From the NCBI GenBank assembly GCA_947503345.1, contig CANNCW010000001.1, forward strand, positions 744,001 through 808,000: a stretch of DNA of 64,000 nucleotides. Reading direction: 5' to 3'. This DNA comes from an uncultured Kangiella sp. GTDB taxonomy: Bacteria; Pseudomonadota; Gammaproteobacteria; Enterobacterales; Kangiellaceae. Below the pieces are notes generated by a model, which made no database searches, was not told the origin of the DNA, and was given only the letters and a program-made list of their open reading frames with translations. Position 1 is the first letter of the stretch. Each line of letters opens with the position of its first letter. The position numbers and the translations under genes are program-made. This document shows, in pieces, positions 52,496-62,347 of this stretch.

Positions 52496-52523
52496 CGTCG
52501 CACCTGTTACCCAAGCGTTAGGC
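52464..52523 (+). repeat. attC: attC site 2 (60 bp)
   Basis: R' GTGTAAC and R'' GTTAGGC border a 60-bp site of the same size and plan as well-known short attC sites. L' AAGTGGGTCAACAGG and L'' CCTGTTACCCAAGC pair as TGGGT and AACAGG with one unpaired C between them, the extrahelical base typical of attC. R' has one off-consensus base. Confidence 0.85.
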
Positions 52524-52542
52524 GTAATAAAGGAGAGGAATC

Positions 52543-52935
52543 TTGAGGAAATTAGTTTTAGCTATTGCGATATCAGTTGTCACTTCATGTGCAATATATT
52601 CACATGAAACGATGGTTTCAACTTATGCTCTTGAGGGTGGTTTAGATTATGTCCTCAAGAATAAAATCGATGAAGAATCCTACGCATACGAAGTCAATGT
52701 TTGGGAGAAAAGTCCATCGTCAGGAGATATGCATTCCTATCGCACTGACTCGCAAGAGCTACGCATGAAGTCAGCTAGACTATTGCTTTCAAGTAAGTAT
52801 TGGGCTGGATGTAAAAGCGTTGATTTCGTTAAGGAAGAGCCGTTTGAAGTTAGCAACCATAGAAAGCGTTGGTTAAATGGTACTTGGTGGAAATTAGATG
52901 TTGTTTGTAAATCACCATCTAATCCTGAAAAATAG
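52543..52935 (+). CDS. Unknown lipoprotein (cassette 3)
   Basis: A 130-aa protein with a TTG start after GGAGAGG. The N-terminus LRKLVLAIAISVVTSCAIY, read with Met first, is a short lipoprotein-like signal ending TSC. The mature part has conserved-looking Tyr/Trp but no family I know. It lies between attC2 and the decayed attC3. Confidence 0.72.
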   Translation: MRKLVLAIAISVVTSCAIYSHETMVSTYALEGGLDYVLKNKIDEESYAYEVNVWEKSPSSGDMHSYRTDSQELRMKSARLLLSSKYWAGCKSVDFVKEEPFEVSNHRKRWLNGTWWKLDVVCKSPSNPEK

Positions 52936-52938
52936 AAC

Positions 52939-53007
52939 GCCTAACAGGAACAGGCTGAGGTACGCCAAAGCGTTGCGCGTTTGTCGCCCCTGCTGCAAGC
53001 GAAAACT
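52939..53007 (+). repeat. attC: Decayed attC site 3
   Basis: R' GCCTAAC is a full match, and CCCTGCTGCAAGC resembles the L'' arm of attC2, but the expected R'' after CAAGC reads GAAAACT, not GTTRRRY. The last cassette should therefore be fixed in place or hard to excise. Confidence 0.6.
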
Positions 53008-53037
53008 AACCAAATCAAAAAGGTGGAATTCTACATT

Positions 53038-53355
53038 ATGTTAGCTGTTGCAACAGAGTTTAAGTTAAATAGTTGGCGGCGATATTTTTCGTTTTCTAGG
53101 TATACCTATAATGCTTTGAAACAAATCCGAAAGTCAGGTGGTATCGTCCACGTAAAAATAAGACCATTTCGGCTGATGACTTTAACGGTGTGGAAAAATA
53201 GAAAAGATATGCTGGCATTTAGAAATAGTGGGGCGCATTTAGCCGCTATGAAAAAGTCAAATTATTTTGGAGCAATTAAGTCAACATCATGGGAAACTGA
53301 TACTATTCCAACTTGGCTGGATGCTATGGAGAAACTTTCAGAGGCTTCAATCTGA
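53038..53355 (+). CDS. Unknown 105-aa protein (last cassette)
   Basis: The ATG at 53038 follows AAGGTGG; a TTG frame from 52981 would read through attC3 and is rejected. The protein (MLAVATEFKLNSWRRYFSFSR) has a central MTLTVWKNRKDMLAFRNSGAH and KSTSWETDTIPTWLDAMEKL. This layout is a little like small ferredoxin-fold monooxygenase-type proteins, with low confidence. No attC is seen after it, so it closes the array. Confidence 0.7.
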   Translation: MLAVATEFKLNSWRRYFSFSRYTYNALKQIRKSGGIVHVKIRPFRLMTLTVWKNRKDMLAFRNSGAHLAAMKKSNYFGAIKSTSWETDTIPTWLDAMEKLSEASI

Positions 53356-53367
53356 TAGGTAAAAATT

Positions 53368-53671
53368 TTATATTTCATGCAAAAGTTGTAAAAGGGATTC
53401 TTTTATACCTTCACAAGTTCTTGCTAAATTAGTTTGGAATGGTTCAGCTGTTGGATGCTCTCCATCTACAAAATCGGTAATGGCTTTTATTGGTAAAAGG
53501 TATTTGATACAGATGGCAGATCCAAGCTAGGGCGACAGTTTCCATTTCTTTACAGTCCGCTTGATTTTCTTGCATCAGGCGATCGCAATCATCATTAAAA
53601 TCTAAAGAATTACTAGTGCTGATAAAACCCTGTTTAAGGCGTAAATTATTCGCAAAGATACAAAGTGACAC
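53368..53671 (-). pseudogene. Truncated, frameshifted nucleosidase
   Basis: The minus strand reads ISTSNSLDF, KEMETVALAWICHLYQIPF, then, after a shift at the A-run 53495-53498, PIKAITDFVDGEHPTAEPF and a stop at 53368. The parts match the C-terminal half of MTA/SAH-type nucleosidases (EME and AITD active-site regions), about 100 residues. The N-terminal half is absent. It is next to the last cassette and convergent with it. Confidence 0.75.
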
Positions 53672-53713
53672 TGTTCATTTTTTATTGATATAGGTAACAT
53701 TGGTTCTAATGTA

Positions 53714-54139
53714 ATGATTAAAAATAATGTTATGAAGAAATTAATTTTTAGTGCTTTGTTAGTTCTTAGTTATTCAGCTTTAGCCGATAAAGGGCATCAC
53801 CATCATGGCCAAATTAACGTGAGCCATTTAAAGAATCCACCTTCTGTTGAAGTTAAATTACATCCTGATGCGATGTCGGGTTGGAATTTAGAAGTAGTGA
53901 CACAAAATTTTAAATTTAGTCCTCAAAATGTAAATCAGGAGCATCAAAAGGGTACTGGTCATGCTCATTTGTATATTGATGGGGTAAAGATAGGGCGTTT
54001 GTATAACCATTGGCGCCATATTACCGGGCTTAACTCGGGAAAACATACCATTAAAGTGACTTTAAATTCTAACGATCATCAAGATTATGTTGTTAATGGC
54101 GTGGTTGTGGGCGATCAAGTAGAAATAGAACAAAAATAA
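53714..54139 (+). CDS. His-rich exported protein
   Basis: A 141-aa protein, or 135 aa from the ATG at 53732 (MKKLIFSALLVLSYSALA). A signal peptide ends near ALA-DKGHHHHG, exposing a four-His cluster on the mature N-terminus. The body has more His (LHPDAM, QEHQKGTGHAHLYIDG, NHWRHITG) and an immunoglobulin-like beta pattern. Periplasmic metal binding is plausible from the His content only. The family is not recognised with certainty. Confidence 0.75.
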   Translation: MIKNNVMKKLIFSALLVLSYSALADKGHHHHGQINVSHLKNPPSVEVKLHPDAMSGWNLEVVTQNFKFSPQNVNQEHQKGTGHAHLYIDGVKIGRLYNHWRHITGLNSGKHTIKVTLNSNDHQDYVVNGVVVGDQVEIEQK

Positions 54140-54444
54140 CGTTATAAATCAACAGCTTAATTCATTGTTGTGTTGCTGGGCATAAATTATATTATTTTCA
54201 AAATATATTTTCCTTTAAAATCAATGGTTTATATTTATTTTGGTGTGTTTCATAAGATAGAATAAAAAATAAACAAAAGAGCCAATTCTAAAAATTTCAT
54301 ATAAATCAATAAGATAAGTTTATTTGTCATAAATAAATGGCAGATGCTTTTTATCGTCAATTCCTATCACTGTTAGTTACATTTTGTAATAACTTTCTTT
54401 GCTAATCTAAAGTCGTTGTTAAGAAACGCGGAGAAATAAAGCGC
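54140..54444. other. AT-rich intergenic stretch
   Basis: About 305 bp of AT-rich DNA between the His-rich protein and the DUF4870 gene. I see no gene, RNA or strong promoter pair in it. The last 20 bp hold GCGGAGAAAT, the likely ribosome-site region of the next gene. Confidence 0.5.
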
Positions 54445-54987
54445 ATGACAGATAAAGAGAAAAAAGTAACTGCTTCAGAAGAAACTACTGAAAAAGTAGA
54501 AAAAGCTGAAGAAGTGGTTGAAGAAGCTAGGTCGGAAAAAACTAAAGCGGAAAGCACTCAAGCAAAAGAAGAAGCTCCCTATGAGAGTGTTATCGAAGGA
54601 GAAGCTGAAGTGTTAGAAACAGAAGATGTTCGTACTGAGGAAAAAACTTGGTCAATGGCAGCTCACTTATCCGCATTGGTGGCATTAGTCCCCATCGTTG
54701 GTTGGTTGGGAATGATAATAGGCCCTTTAGTGATTTGGTTGTTTAAAAAGGATGAATCACCTTTAATTGCCGAAAATGCTAAAGAAGCATTGAACTTTAA
54801 TATCACCATGTTTATTGGTTATATAACGGCGGTAGTATTATGTGTGACTATTATCGGCCTGATTGTTGGTATTCCGATGTTGATAGCGTTGCCGATAGTT
54901 CATTTAGTTTTGATCATCATCGCAGCAGTGAAATCAAACGAAGGTGTGGCTTACAAATACCCATATACGTTAAAACTTTTTAACTAA
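54445..54987 (+). CDS. DUF4870 membrane protein
   Basis: A 180-aa protein with a 60-residue Glu/Lys/Ala-rich, disordered-looking N-terminus and then a DUF4870 domain: TWSMAAHLSALVALVPIVGWLGMIIGPLVIWLFKKDESPLI, followed by helices to GVAYKYPYTLKLF. Four membrane helices are expected. The family function is unknown. A terminator follows. Confidence 0.88.
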   Translation: MTDKEKKVTASEETTEKVEKAEEVVEEARSEKTKAESTQAKEEAPYESVIEGEAEVLETEDVRTEEKTWSMAAHLSALVALVPIVGWLGMIIGPLVIWLFKKDESPLIAENAKEALNFNITMFIGYITAVVLCVTIIGLIVGIPMLIALPIVHLVLIIIAAVKSNEGVAYKYPYTLKLFN

Positions 54988-55046
54988 AAGGATTAAACCA
55001 AAGAATATTATAATAATTATAAATTGCTACTCTCTACATACCCCAA

Positions 55047-55071
55047 GGCGACATCTGTCGCCATTTTTTTT
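55047..55071 (+). terminator. Rho-independent terminator
   Basis: GGCGAC-ATCT-GTCGCC followed by A and eight T, 60 bp past the DUF4870 gene. Confidence 0.88.
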
Positions 55072-55102
55072 ATAATAAGAAAAAGTTTTTTCAAATGATG
55101 AT

Positions 55103-55705
55103 ATGGATTTTAAGAAGATAGCCATAATTTCAGCATTAATCCTGATGATGTTGATTTATTACAAGGCGAAACAGCCTGTTCGGTTAGGTGAGGGTGTAAA
55201 AGTTAAAGATGCACCCATTCAAGTAAATATAGAAACACCTACTCAATTCACATTTGGAAGCTTTGCGGTAACGCCTTTGGCAGAGTTTGAAATCAAGGCA
55301 AAAGTAATCTTAAAAGAAGATTACTCCTACGATAGAGGAGCTGATATTTCGCCAACAGATTTGGCATTAGGTTGGGGGCGAATGTCAGATGAGGCCGTTT
55401 TGGAAAAAATTGAATTTTCGCAATCGGGTCGCTGGTATCGATATCGTTATAAAAGCGCACCAATACCTCAACAAGAAATTCAAACTCATAGTGCCAATAT
55501 GCATCTAATACCCGCTAATGATGGAGTCGCTGGAGATATTAAGCGCGTTAAAGCCGGGCAAATTATCCGAATTGATGGAAAGTTGGTCAAGGTTGATGAC
55601 TCAGAGACAGGCTTCACTTGGAGAAGCTCTTTGACACGCGAAGACACCGGTGGTGGTGCTTGCGAGTTAATATTCGTTGAGAGACTGGAGATTCTAGAAG
55701 GCTAA
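55103..55705 (+). CDS. Unknown membrane-anchored protein (200 aa)
   Basis: One N-terminal helix (about 5-20) is followed by an extracytoplasmic-looking domain with FTFGSFAVTPLAEFEIKAKVILKEDYSYDRGADISPTDLALGWGRMSD, then RWYRYRYK and a C-terminal GGGACELIFVERLE. Gly/Trp spacing suggests a compact beta fold. I recall similar stand-alone hypothetical proteins but no named function. It ends about 43 bp before the thiamine riboswitch. Confidence 0.78.
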   Translation: MDFKKIAIISALILMMLIYYKAKQPVRLGEGVKVKDAPIQVNIETPTQFTFGSFAVTPLAEFEIKAKVILKEDYSYDRGADISPTDLALGWGRMSDEAVLEKIEFSQSGRWYRYRYKSAPIPQQEIQTHSANMHLIPANDGVAGDIKRVKAGQIIRIDGKLVKVDDSETGFTWRSSLTREDTGGGACELIFVERLEILEG

Positions 55706-55747
55706 TCAACTGGAACTTCAGCGACAAAAGGAATAAAATACGTTTAA

Positions 55748-55838
55748 CTCTCGGGGTGCCTTCAGTATTAGTAGGCTGAGACTTTAGCAAAAGAACCCGT
55801 ATAACCTGATCCGATTAGCATCGGCGGAGGGAAGAGTC
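55748..55838 (+). promoter_or_regulatory. TPP riboswitch (THI element)
   Basis: CTCGGGGTGCC, GGCTGAGA, ACCCGTATAACCTGATCC and the closing CATCGGCGGAGGGAAGAG are in the order and sequence of the TPP aptamer. It lies 85 bp before thiC. A short AAGAC-GTCTT hairpin and ACTTTTTT at about 55845-55880 may be the expression platform; GGAG before the thiC ATG could be the masked ribosome site. Confidence 0.97.
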
Positions 55839-55895
55839 ATATCAATAAGACCTTTAAGTCTTTGACCTGATTACTTTTTTACGCCATGCCAGTAG

Positions 55896-57776
<1,881 letters not shown>

Positions 57777-57779
57777 CAA

Positions 57780-58838
57780 ATGAAACTAGCGGTAGTTGGT
57801 GCTGGGATTGCTGGACGAATGCTCGCTTGGCGGTTATCCAAGTTAGGGAATGAACAAGATTTAGAGATTACGATTTTTGATAAAGCAAATCGTAAGGATC
57901 GCTCGGCTTGTTCATTTGCTGCCGCTGGAATTTTATCGCCATTAGCTGAACTTGAAATGGCGGAAAAGGATATTTATGAATTCGGTAAGCGTTCGCTAGA
58001 ATTATATGCGCAATGGTTGGAAGAATTATCAAAAGAAATCTTTTTCAAAAAAACAGGATCACTGGTAGTTGCTCATGCTCAGGATAAGGTTGATTTAGAG
58101 CATTTTTATAATTTAGTAAATCGTAAATTAAATAATAAATCTAAGGTCAAAAAAGTAAATCTTACGGTAAAAGAACCTGAATTAGAACAATTGGGCGAAG
58201 GTCTGTTTTTGCAAAACGAAGGACAAATTGATCCTATTCAGTTAATGGAACAATTAACACAAGAGTTAGAGTCGATAAATTGGATAGAAGATACAGAGGT
58301 AGTAAAAGTTTCTGCAAAACAAATAGAAACTCGTGATAAAAATTACAAATATGACTGGGTTTTTGATTGTCGCGGATTGGGAGCTTCCGAAGAATTGCCA
58401 TTAAGGGCTGTTCGCGGGGAATTACTTTGGGTAGAAGCGCCTGATGTAACTATTAAACACTTAACTCGATTAATGCACCCTCGTTATAGAATATATATAG
58501 TGCCAAGACCAAATAATATTTATCTCATAGGTGCAACTGAAATTGAGTCAGAGGATCGCTCTCCTATTTCGGTGCGTTCGAGTTTAGAGCTTTTATCAGC
58601 AGCATATAGTGTGCATAAAGGTTTTGGCGAAGCGCGAATAATAAAGTCCGTAGTTAATTGTCGACCAGCCTTGCCCGATAATTTACCCATAGTAGAAATC
58701 GAAAATGGTTTAGGAAAAATCAATGGTCTTTATCGTCACGGTATTTTATTAGCACCTGCATTAATAGAAAAAGCGATAGCAGAGTTTGTAGTAATGACCA
58801 ATATAAATAGTGAGAATAATTATGCAGTTAATGCTTAA
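57780..58838 (+). CDS. thiO: Glycine oxidase ThiO
   Basis: A 352-aa FAD oxidoreductase of the DAO family. GAGIAGRMLAWRLSKLGNE is the FAD site at the start, and SACSFAAAGILSPLAELE is the ThiO-like region. In thi operons with no thiH it makes the dehydroglycine for thiazole synthesis. It starts three bases after thiC and overlaps thiS by 17. Confidence 0.92.
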   Translation: MKLAVVGAGIAGRMLAWRLSKLGNEQDLEITIFDKANRKDRSACSFAAAGILSPLAELEMAEKDIYEFGKRSLELYAQWLEELSKEIFFKKTGSLVVAHAQDKVDLEHFYNLVNRKLNNKSKVKKVNLTVKEPELEQLGEGLFLQNEGQIDPIQLMEQLTQELESINWIEDTEVVKVSAKQIETRDKNYKYDWVFDCRGLGASEELPLRAVRGELLWVEAPDVTIKHLTRLMHPRYRIYIVPRPNNIYLIGATEIESEDRSPISVRSSLELLSAAYSVHKGFGEARIIKSVVNCRPALPDNLPIVEIENGLGKINGLYRHGILLAPALIEKAIAEFVVMTNINSENNYAVNA

Positions 58839-59034
58839 TGATGAAGTAATTGAAGTTGAGTCAAAGATAACCATTGCACAGCTAATTGATTGGTTAAGAA
58901 GTAATAAAGAGTTTAAACATAATAATTTTGCCGTTGCAGTAAATATGGAGTTTGTTCCAAGGTCAATTTACGGCGAAACAGGTTTAAAAGAAAACGATAA
59001 GGTAGAAATTGTTTTGCCGATGCAGGGTGGCTAG
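58822..59034 (+). CDS. thiS: Sulfur carrier protein ThiS
   Basis: A 70-aa ubiquitin-like protein starting MQLMLNDEVIEVESKITIAQLIDWL and ending LPMQGG, the Gly-Gly tail that becomes a thiocarboxylate. GTGAGAAT precedes the ATG at 58822; an earlier GTG at 58810 is less likely. It overlaps thiO. No ThiF adenylase is in this operon. Confidence 0.95.
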   Translation: MQLMLNDEVIEVESKITIAQLIDWLRSNKEFKHNNFAVAVNMEFVPRSIYGETGLKENDKVEIVLPMQGG

Positions 59035-59056
59035 ATATTTAGTACCTGAATTGAAC

Positions 59057-59146
59057 GAGATTGCTTCAGCAAAGAGCGCCCTGCAATGAAGGTTAAAATT
59101 AATATGGCATCGTCATTGCGAGCTACGATAAGAGGGCGACAATCTC
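59057..59146. repeat. REP-like palindromic doublet
   Basis: GAGATTG (59057-59063) and GCAATGA (59083-59089) are mirrored by TCATTGC (59113-59119) and CAATCTC (59140-59146), so two half-units face each other. The TCATTGCGAG and CAATCTC words are those of dispersed bacterial repeats. It fills most of the 130-bp thiS-thiG gap. Confidence 0.6.
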
Positions 59147-59176
59147 GGCGCCTATTAAGTAAGTGTGGAGAAATCA

Positions 59177-59947
59177 GTGCTTAAAATCGGTGGTAAAGAA
59201 ATAGACAGTAGATTATTTGTGGGAACGGCTTTATATCCGTCGCCACAAATTATGCTGGATGCAATTAAAGCATCAGAGTCACAAGTTGTGACGGTATCGG
59301 TGCGGCGTGAAGGAAAAGGTGGCGAGAATTTTTGGCAACAGATTAATCAGCTAGATTGCCATTGGCTACCTAATACAGCGGGTTGTCATTCTACTAAAGA
59401 AGCGATTACCACGGCAGAAATGGCGCGAGAGATTTTTGGTACTAACTGGATCAAGTTAGAAGTCATTGGTGATGATTATAATTTACAGCCGGATCCATTT
59501 CAGTTAGTGGAAGCGGCAAAAGAACTAACAAAGCGGGGCTTCGAAGTTTTCCCTTACTGCACCGATGATTTAGTTTTATGCCAGAAATTGTTAGATGTTG
59601 GCTGTAATATTTTAATGCCGTGGGGAGCGCCAATTGGTACAGGTCGTGGATTGACGGATCCTTATGCCTTACAAACGTTGCGAGAGCGGTTACCTGATAT
59701 ACCAATGGTTATTGATGCTGGATTAGGTTTACCATCTCACGCTGCTCAAGCAATGGAAATGGGTTATGACGCTGTATTATTAAATACCGCAATTGCTAAA
59801 GCAGAAGATCCAGTAATGATGGCGAGTGCTTTTAAAGATTCGGTAATAGCAGGACGAAAAGCTTTTAAAGCGGGCGCTATGCCGAAAAGAGATTTAGCAA
59901 AACCGAGTACGCCAGTAGTAGGTACGCCGTTTTGGCATAACGACTAG
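59177..59947 (+). CDS. thiG: Thiazole synthase ThiG
   Basis: A 256-aa TIM-barrel enzyme that joins deoxyxylulose phosphate, dehydroglycine and ThiS thiocarboxylate. [11 protein letters not shown] has the Schiff-base Lys, and [16 protein letters not shown] and [17 protein letters not shown] are conserved. The GTG at 59177 follows GGAGAAATCA and gives [10 protein letters not shown] as in E. coli; an earlier GTG at 59165 has no good site. Confidence 0.95.
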   Translation: MLKIGGKEIDSRLFVGTALYPSPQIMLDAIKASESQVVTVSVRREGKGGENFWQQINQLDCHWLPNTAGCHSTKEAITTAEMAREIFGTNWIKLEVIGDDYNLQPDPFQLVEAAKELTKRGFEVFPYCTDDLVLCQKLLDVGCNILMPWGAPIGTGRGLTDPYALQTLRERLPDIPMVIDAGLGLPSHAAQAMEMGYDAVLLNTAIAKAEDPVMMASAFKDSVIAGRKAFKAGAMPKRDLAKPSTPVVGTPFWHND

Positions 59948-59969
59948 GTATAAGCAAAGATAAAATTTA

Positions 59970-61460
59970 ATGAAGCAAAAAACACAGAAAAGAACACCGA
60001 TAGTTTGGTCAGTAGCTGGTTCAGATTGTTCTGGTTTAGCAGGGCAAGTTGCTGATATTCGCGCGATAGAAGCGTTGGGTGCGCACGCCTGTATGATTAC
60101 TACAGCAGTAACAGCTCAGAATTCAAAAAAAGTAGTAGCGCTTAATCCTCTTTCAGAAAAACAAATTACTTCTCAGTTTAATGCATTAAAAGATGACTTG
60201 CCGGCAGATGCGATAAAAGTTGGGTTGCTACCGACAGTCGAGTCAATCGAGGCGCTGAAAGAATTTTTAAAAGAATATGATGGAAAGTTAGTTGTTGATC
60301 CTGTGATGGTGAGTTCTTCAGGTAAAGCGTTAATGGACGCTAAAGCACAGGAAGCTTTTAAAACTTTGTACCACCATATCGATTTACTTACGCCAAACAT
60401 CCCAGAGTTAGAATTACTAACCTCAAGAAAAATTGAGAAACTGAAAGATATAGAATTTGCAGTAGACGATATTTTATCCGCGGGTGTCAAAGCAGTGTTG
60501 GTTAAAGGCGGACATTCAAACGAAGATTTTTGTGCAGATTATTTTTGTGACGGAGCAGTTGGCAAAGAAACGGAATCCTTTTGGCTTAGAAGTGAAAGGC
60601 AACACCAAGCTAATACCCGTGGAACGGGTTGTGTTCTTGCGGCTTCGATTGCAACCGCTTGGGCATTAAATCATTCGCTTAAAGACGCTATTGTCATTGG
60701 TAAAATGCAGATTAACCAAGCTATTGAAAATGGTTATCGAGTGGGTTTAGGAAAAGGCCCTTTGAAGCCTTTGTCTTGGCCAGCCAAGCAACGTTATATG
60801 CCAATGTTATCGGATCACTATGAGGAAAAAGATTTTTCTTTTCCAGATTGCGGCGAGCAAAAATTAGGTTTATATCCTGTAGTAGATTCTGCGCAATGGG
60901 TACAACGATTAGTAGCGATTGGGGTAACTACGATTCAACTTCGGGTTAAAGATCTAGTTGGTGAAGAGTTAGAAGAAGAAATTAAAAATGCCATTGCTAG
61001 CGCTGAAAAATACAATGCAAGATTATTCATTAATGACTATTGGCAATTAGCAATTAAGCACAAAGCTTATGGCGTTCATCTTGGGCAAGAGGATTTAGAT
61101 TCAGCCGATTTGTATGCGATTTCTAAAGCGGGCTTGCGATTAGGGATCAGTACTCACTGTTATTATGAAGTTGCTCGCGCACATGCGATTAAACCAAGTT
61201 ACTTGGCGTGCGGTCCTGTTTATCATACTGACTCAAAGCAAATGCCTTGGATCCCACATGGTGTAGAAAATTTATCCTATTGGGTTGATACCATGAGTGA
61301 ATACCCATGGGTAGCAATTGGCGGAATAAATTTAGAGAGGTTTGAGGAGGTTGCTAAGACCAAGGTATCTGGTATCGCAATGATTTCGGCAATAACCCAA
61401 GCTGAAAATCCAGCCTCGATTGCTCAACAAATGATGGCACTATTAGCAAAAAAACAATGA
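59970..61460 (+). CDS. thiDE: ThiD-ThiE fusion
   Basis: A 496-aa two-domain protein. Residues about 10-265 are HMP/HMP-P kinase (VAGSDCSGLAGQVADIRAIEALGAH, VDPVMVSSSG, RGTGCVLAASIA). Residues about 290-490 are thiamine-phosphate synthase (GLYPVVDS, TTIQLRVKD, LFINDYW, GVHLGQEDLD, WVAIGGI). The fusion makes HMP-PP and joins it to thiazole phosphate in one chain. It overlaps the rhodanese by ATGA. Confidence 0.95.
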   Translation: MKQKTQKRTPIVWSVAGSDCSGLAGQVADIRAIEALGAHACMITTAVTAQNSKKVVALNPLSEKQITSQFNALKDDLPADAIKVGLLPTVESIEALKEFLKEYDGKLVVDPVMVSSSGKALMDAKAQEAFKTLYHHIDLLTPNIPELELLTSRKIEKLKDIEFAVDDILSAGVKAVLVKGGHSNEDFCADYFCDGAVGKETESFWLRSERQHQANTRGTGCVLAASIATAWALNHSLKDAIVIGKMQINQAIENGYRVGLGKGPLKPLSWPAKQRYMPMLSDHYEEKDFSFPDCGEQKLGLYPVVDSAQWVQRLVAIGVTTIQLRVKDLVGEELEEEIKNAIASAEKYNARLFINDYWQLAIKHKAYGVHLGQEDLDSADLYAISKAGLRLGISTHCYYEVARAHAIKPSYLACGPVYHTDSKQMPWIPHGVENLSYWVDTMSEYPWVAIGGINLERFEEVAKTKVSGIAMISAITQAENPASIAQQMMALLAKKQ

Positions 61461-61795
61461 CAATATTTGTGCCAAAAGAATTGGAACAAGTACAGTATAT
61501 TGATCCAAGCGATTTAAAGCAGTGGATTACCCAAGAAAGCAAACCTTTGCTAATAGATGTGAGAGAAGAGGATAAACATCTAGCTTATAATATTGGTGGG
61601 GTAAACATTTCAATTTATGATTTTATGAGCTCCATTAATGAACTGGATCCAGAGCAACCAACAGTTATTTATTGTCAAGTAGGGCAAAAAAGTTTTAATG
61701 CTGCGGTAGCTTTAATTCAGGCGGACTTTAACTGTGTCTACAGCTTAAAGGGTGGTATTGAAGCATGGAATAAATTTGTAACAACTTCACTATAG
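61457..61795 (+). CDS. Rhodanese-domain protein of the thi operon
   Basis: A 112-aa rhodanese: LLIDVREEDKHLAYNIGGVNIS and active-site loop IYCQVGQKSFNAA with Cys. The loop differs from the CASGGR of the rhodanese at 45838. It overlaps thiDE by four bases and closes the operon. It may deliver sulfur to ThiS, since thiF and thiI are not here; that role is inference. Confidence 0.88.
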   Translation: MTIFVPKELEQVQYIDPSDLKQWITQESKPLLIDVREEDKHLAYNIGGVNISIYDFMSSINELDPEQPTVIYCQVGQKSFNAAVALIQADFNCVYSLKGGIEAWNKFVTTSL

Positions 61796-61849
61796 TAAAT
61801 TCCTTTAAACCCCAGTATATTTGAAAGATAAAAATATAAGGGGAAAACT

Positions 61850-62332
61850 ATGTCTTTACTTGATTCTATGCCCGAAGAGGCTAATCAATTAAGTCCAAAA
61901 TCTATAACCGTTTCCAGAATTATTATTTCAATTTTTTCTTTATTGCTAGTTGGAATAACTATTTTTATTGCCATTGTAAATTCAAGTTGGATTAAGTTTA
62001 GTTTTGGTATTGGAGTTACCATGATTGTGTTTATCTTGGGTTTTATTTGGGCAAAGAAAAGATACGACTACAGTTTTTGGTGGTTTACACAGGAAGGGCT
62101 TTATATTCAAAAAGGTGTGATTTGGCGAGCGAGAATATTTGTTCCTTACAATCGAGTACAGCATACGGATGTGGCGCAAGGTCCCTTGGAGCGTAAATAT
62201 TCTTTAGGTCAATTGATAATTCATACCGCAGGTACTAAAGACTCTTCAGTAACCTTAAAAGGGATAGAGTTTGAATTGGCAAATGAGTTAAGAAATAAAC
62301 TCATCGATGATGAAAAAGCTGACGCGGTTTAA
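61850..62332 (+). CDS. PH-domain (bPH2) membrane protein, YdbS-like
   Basis: A 160-aa protein with two membrane helices (about 24-44, 49-67) and one bPH2 domain: GLYIQKGVIWRARIFVPYNRVQHTDVAQGPLERKYSLGQLIIHTAG. AAGGGGA precedes the ATG. The next gene, 15 bp on, has the same domain, the common YdbS-YdbT pair. The function is not known. Confidence 0.9.
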   Translation: MSLLDSMPEEANQLSPKSITVSRIIISIFSLLLVGITIFIAIVNSSWIKFSFGIGVTMIVFILGFIWAKKRYDYSFWWFTQEGLYIQKGVIWRARIFVPYNRVQHTDVAQGPLERKYSLGQLIIHTAGTKDSSVTLKGIEFELANELRNKLIDDEKADAV

Positions 62333-62347
62333 GTTAGGAAAACGAAG

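Noticed and set aside
52981..53037. N-terminal extension of the last cassette protein
   Set aside because: It begins at a TTG inside the decayed attC3 with no ribosome site; the ATG at 53038 has one.
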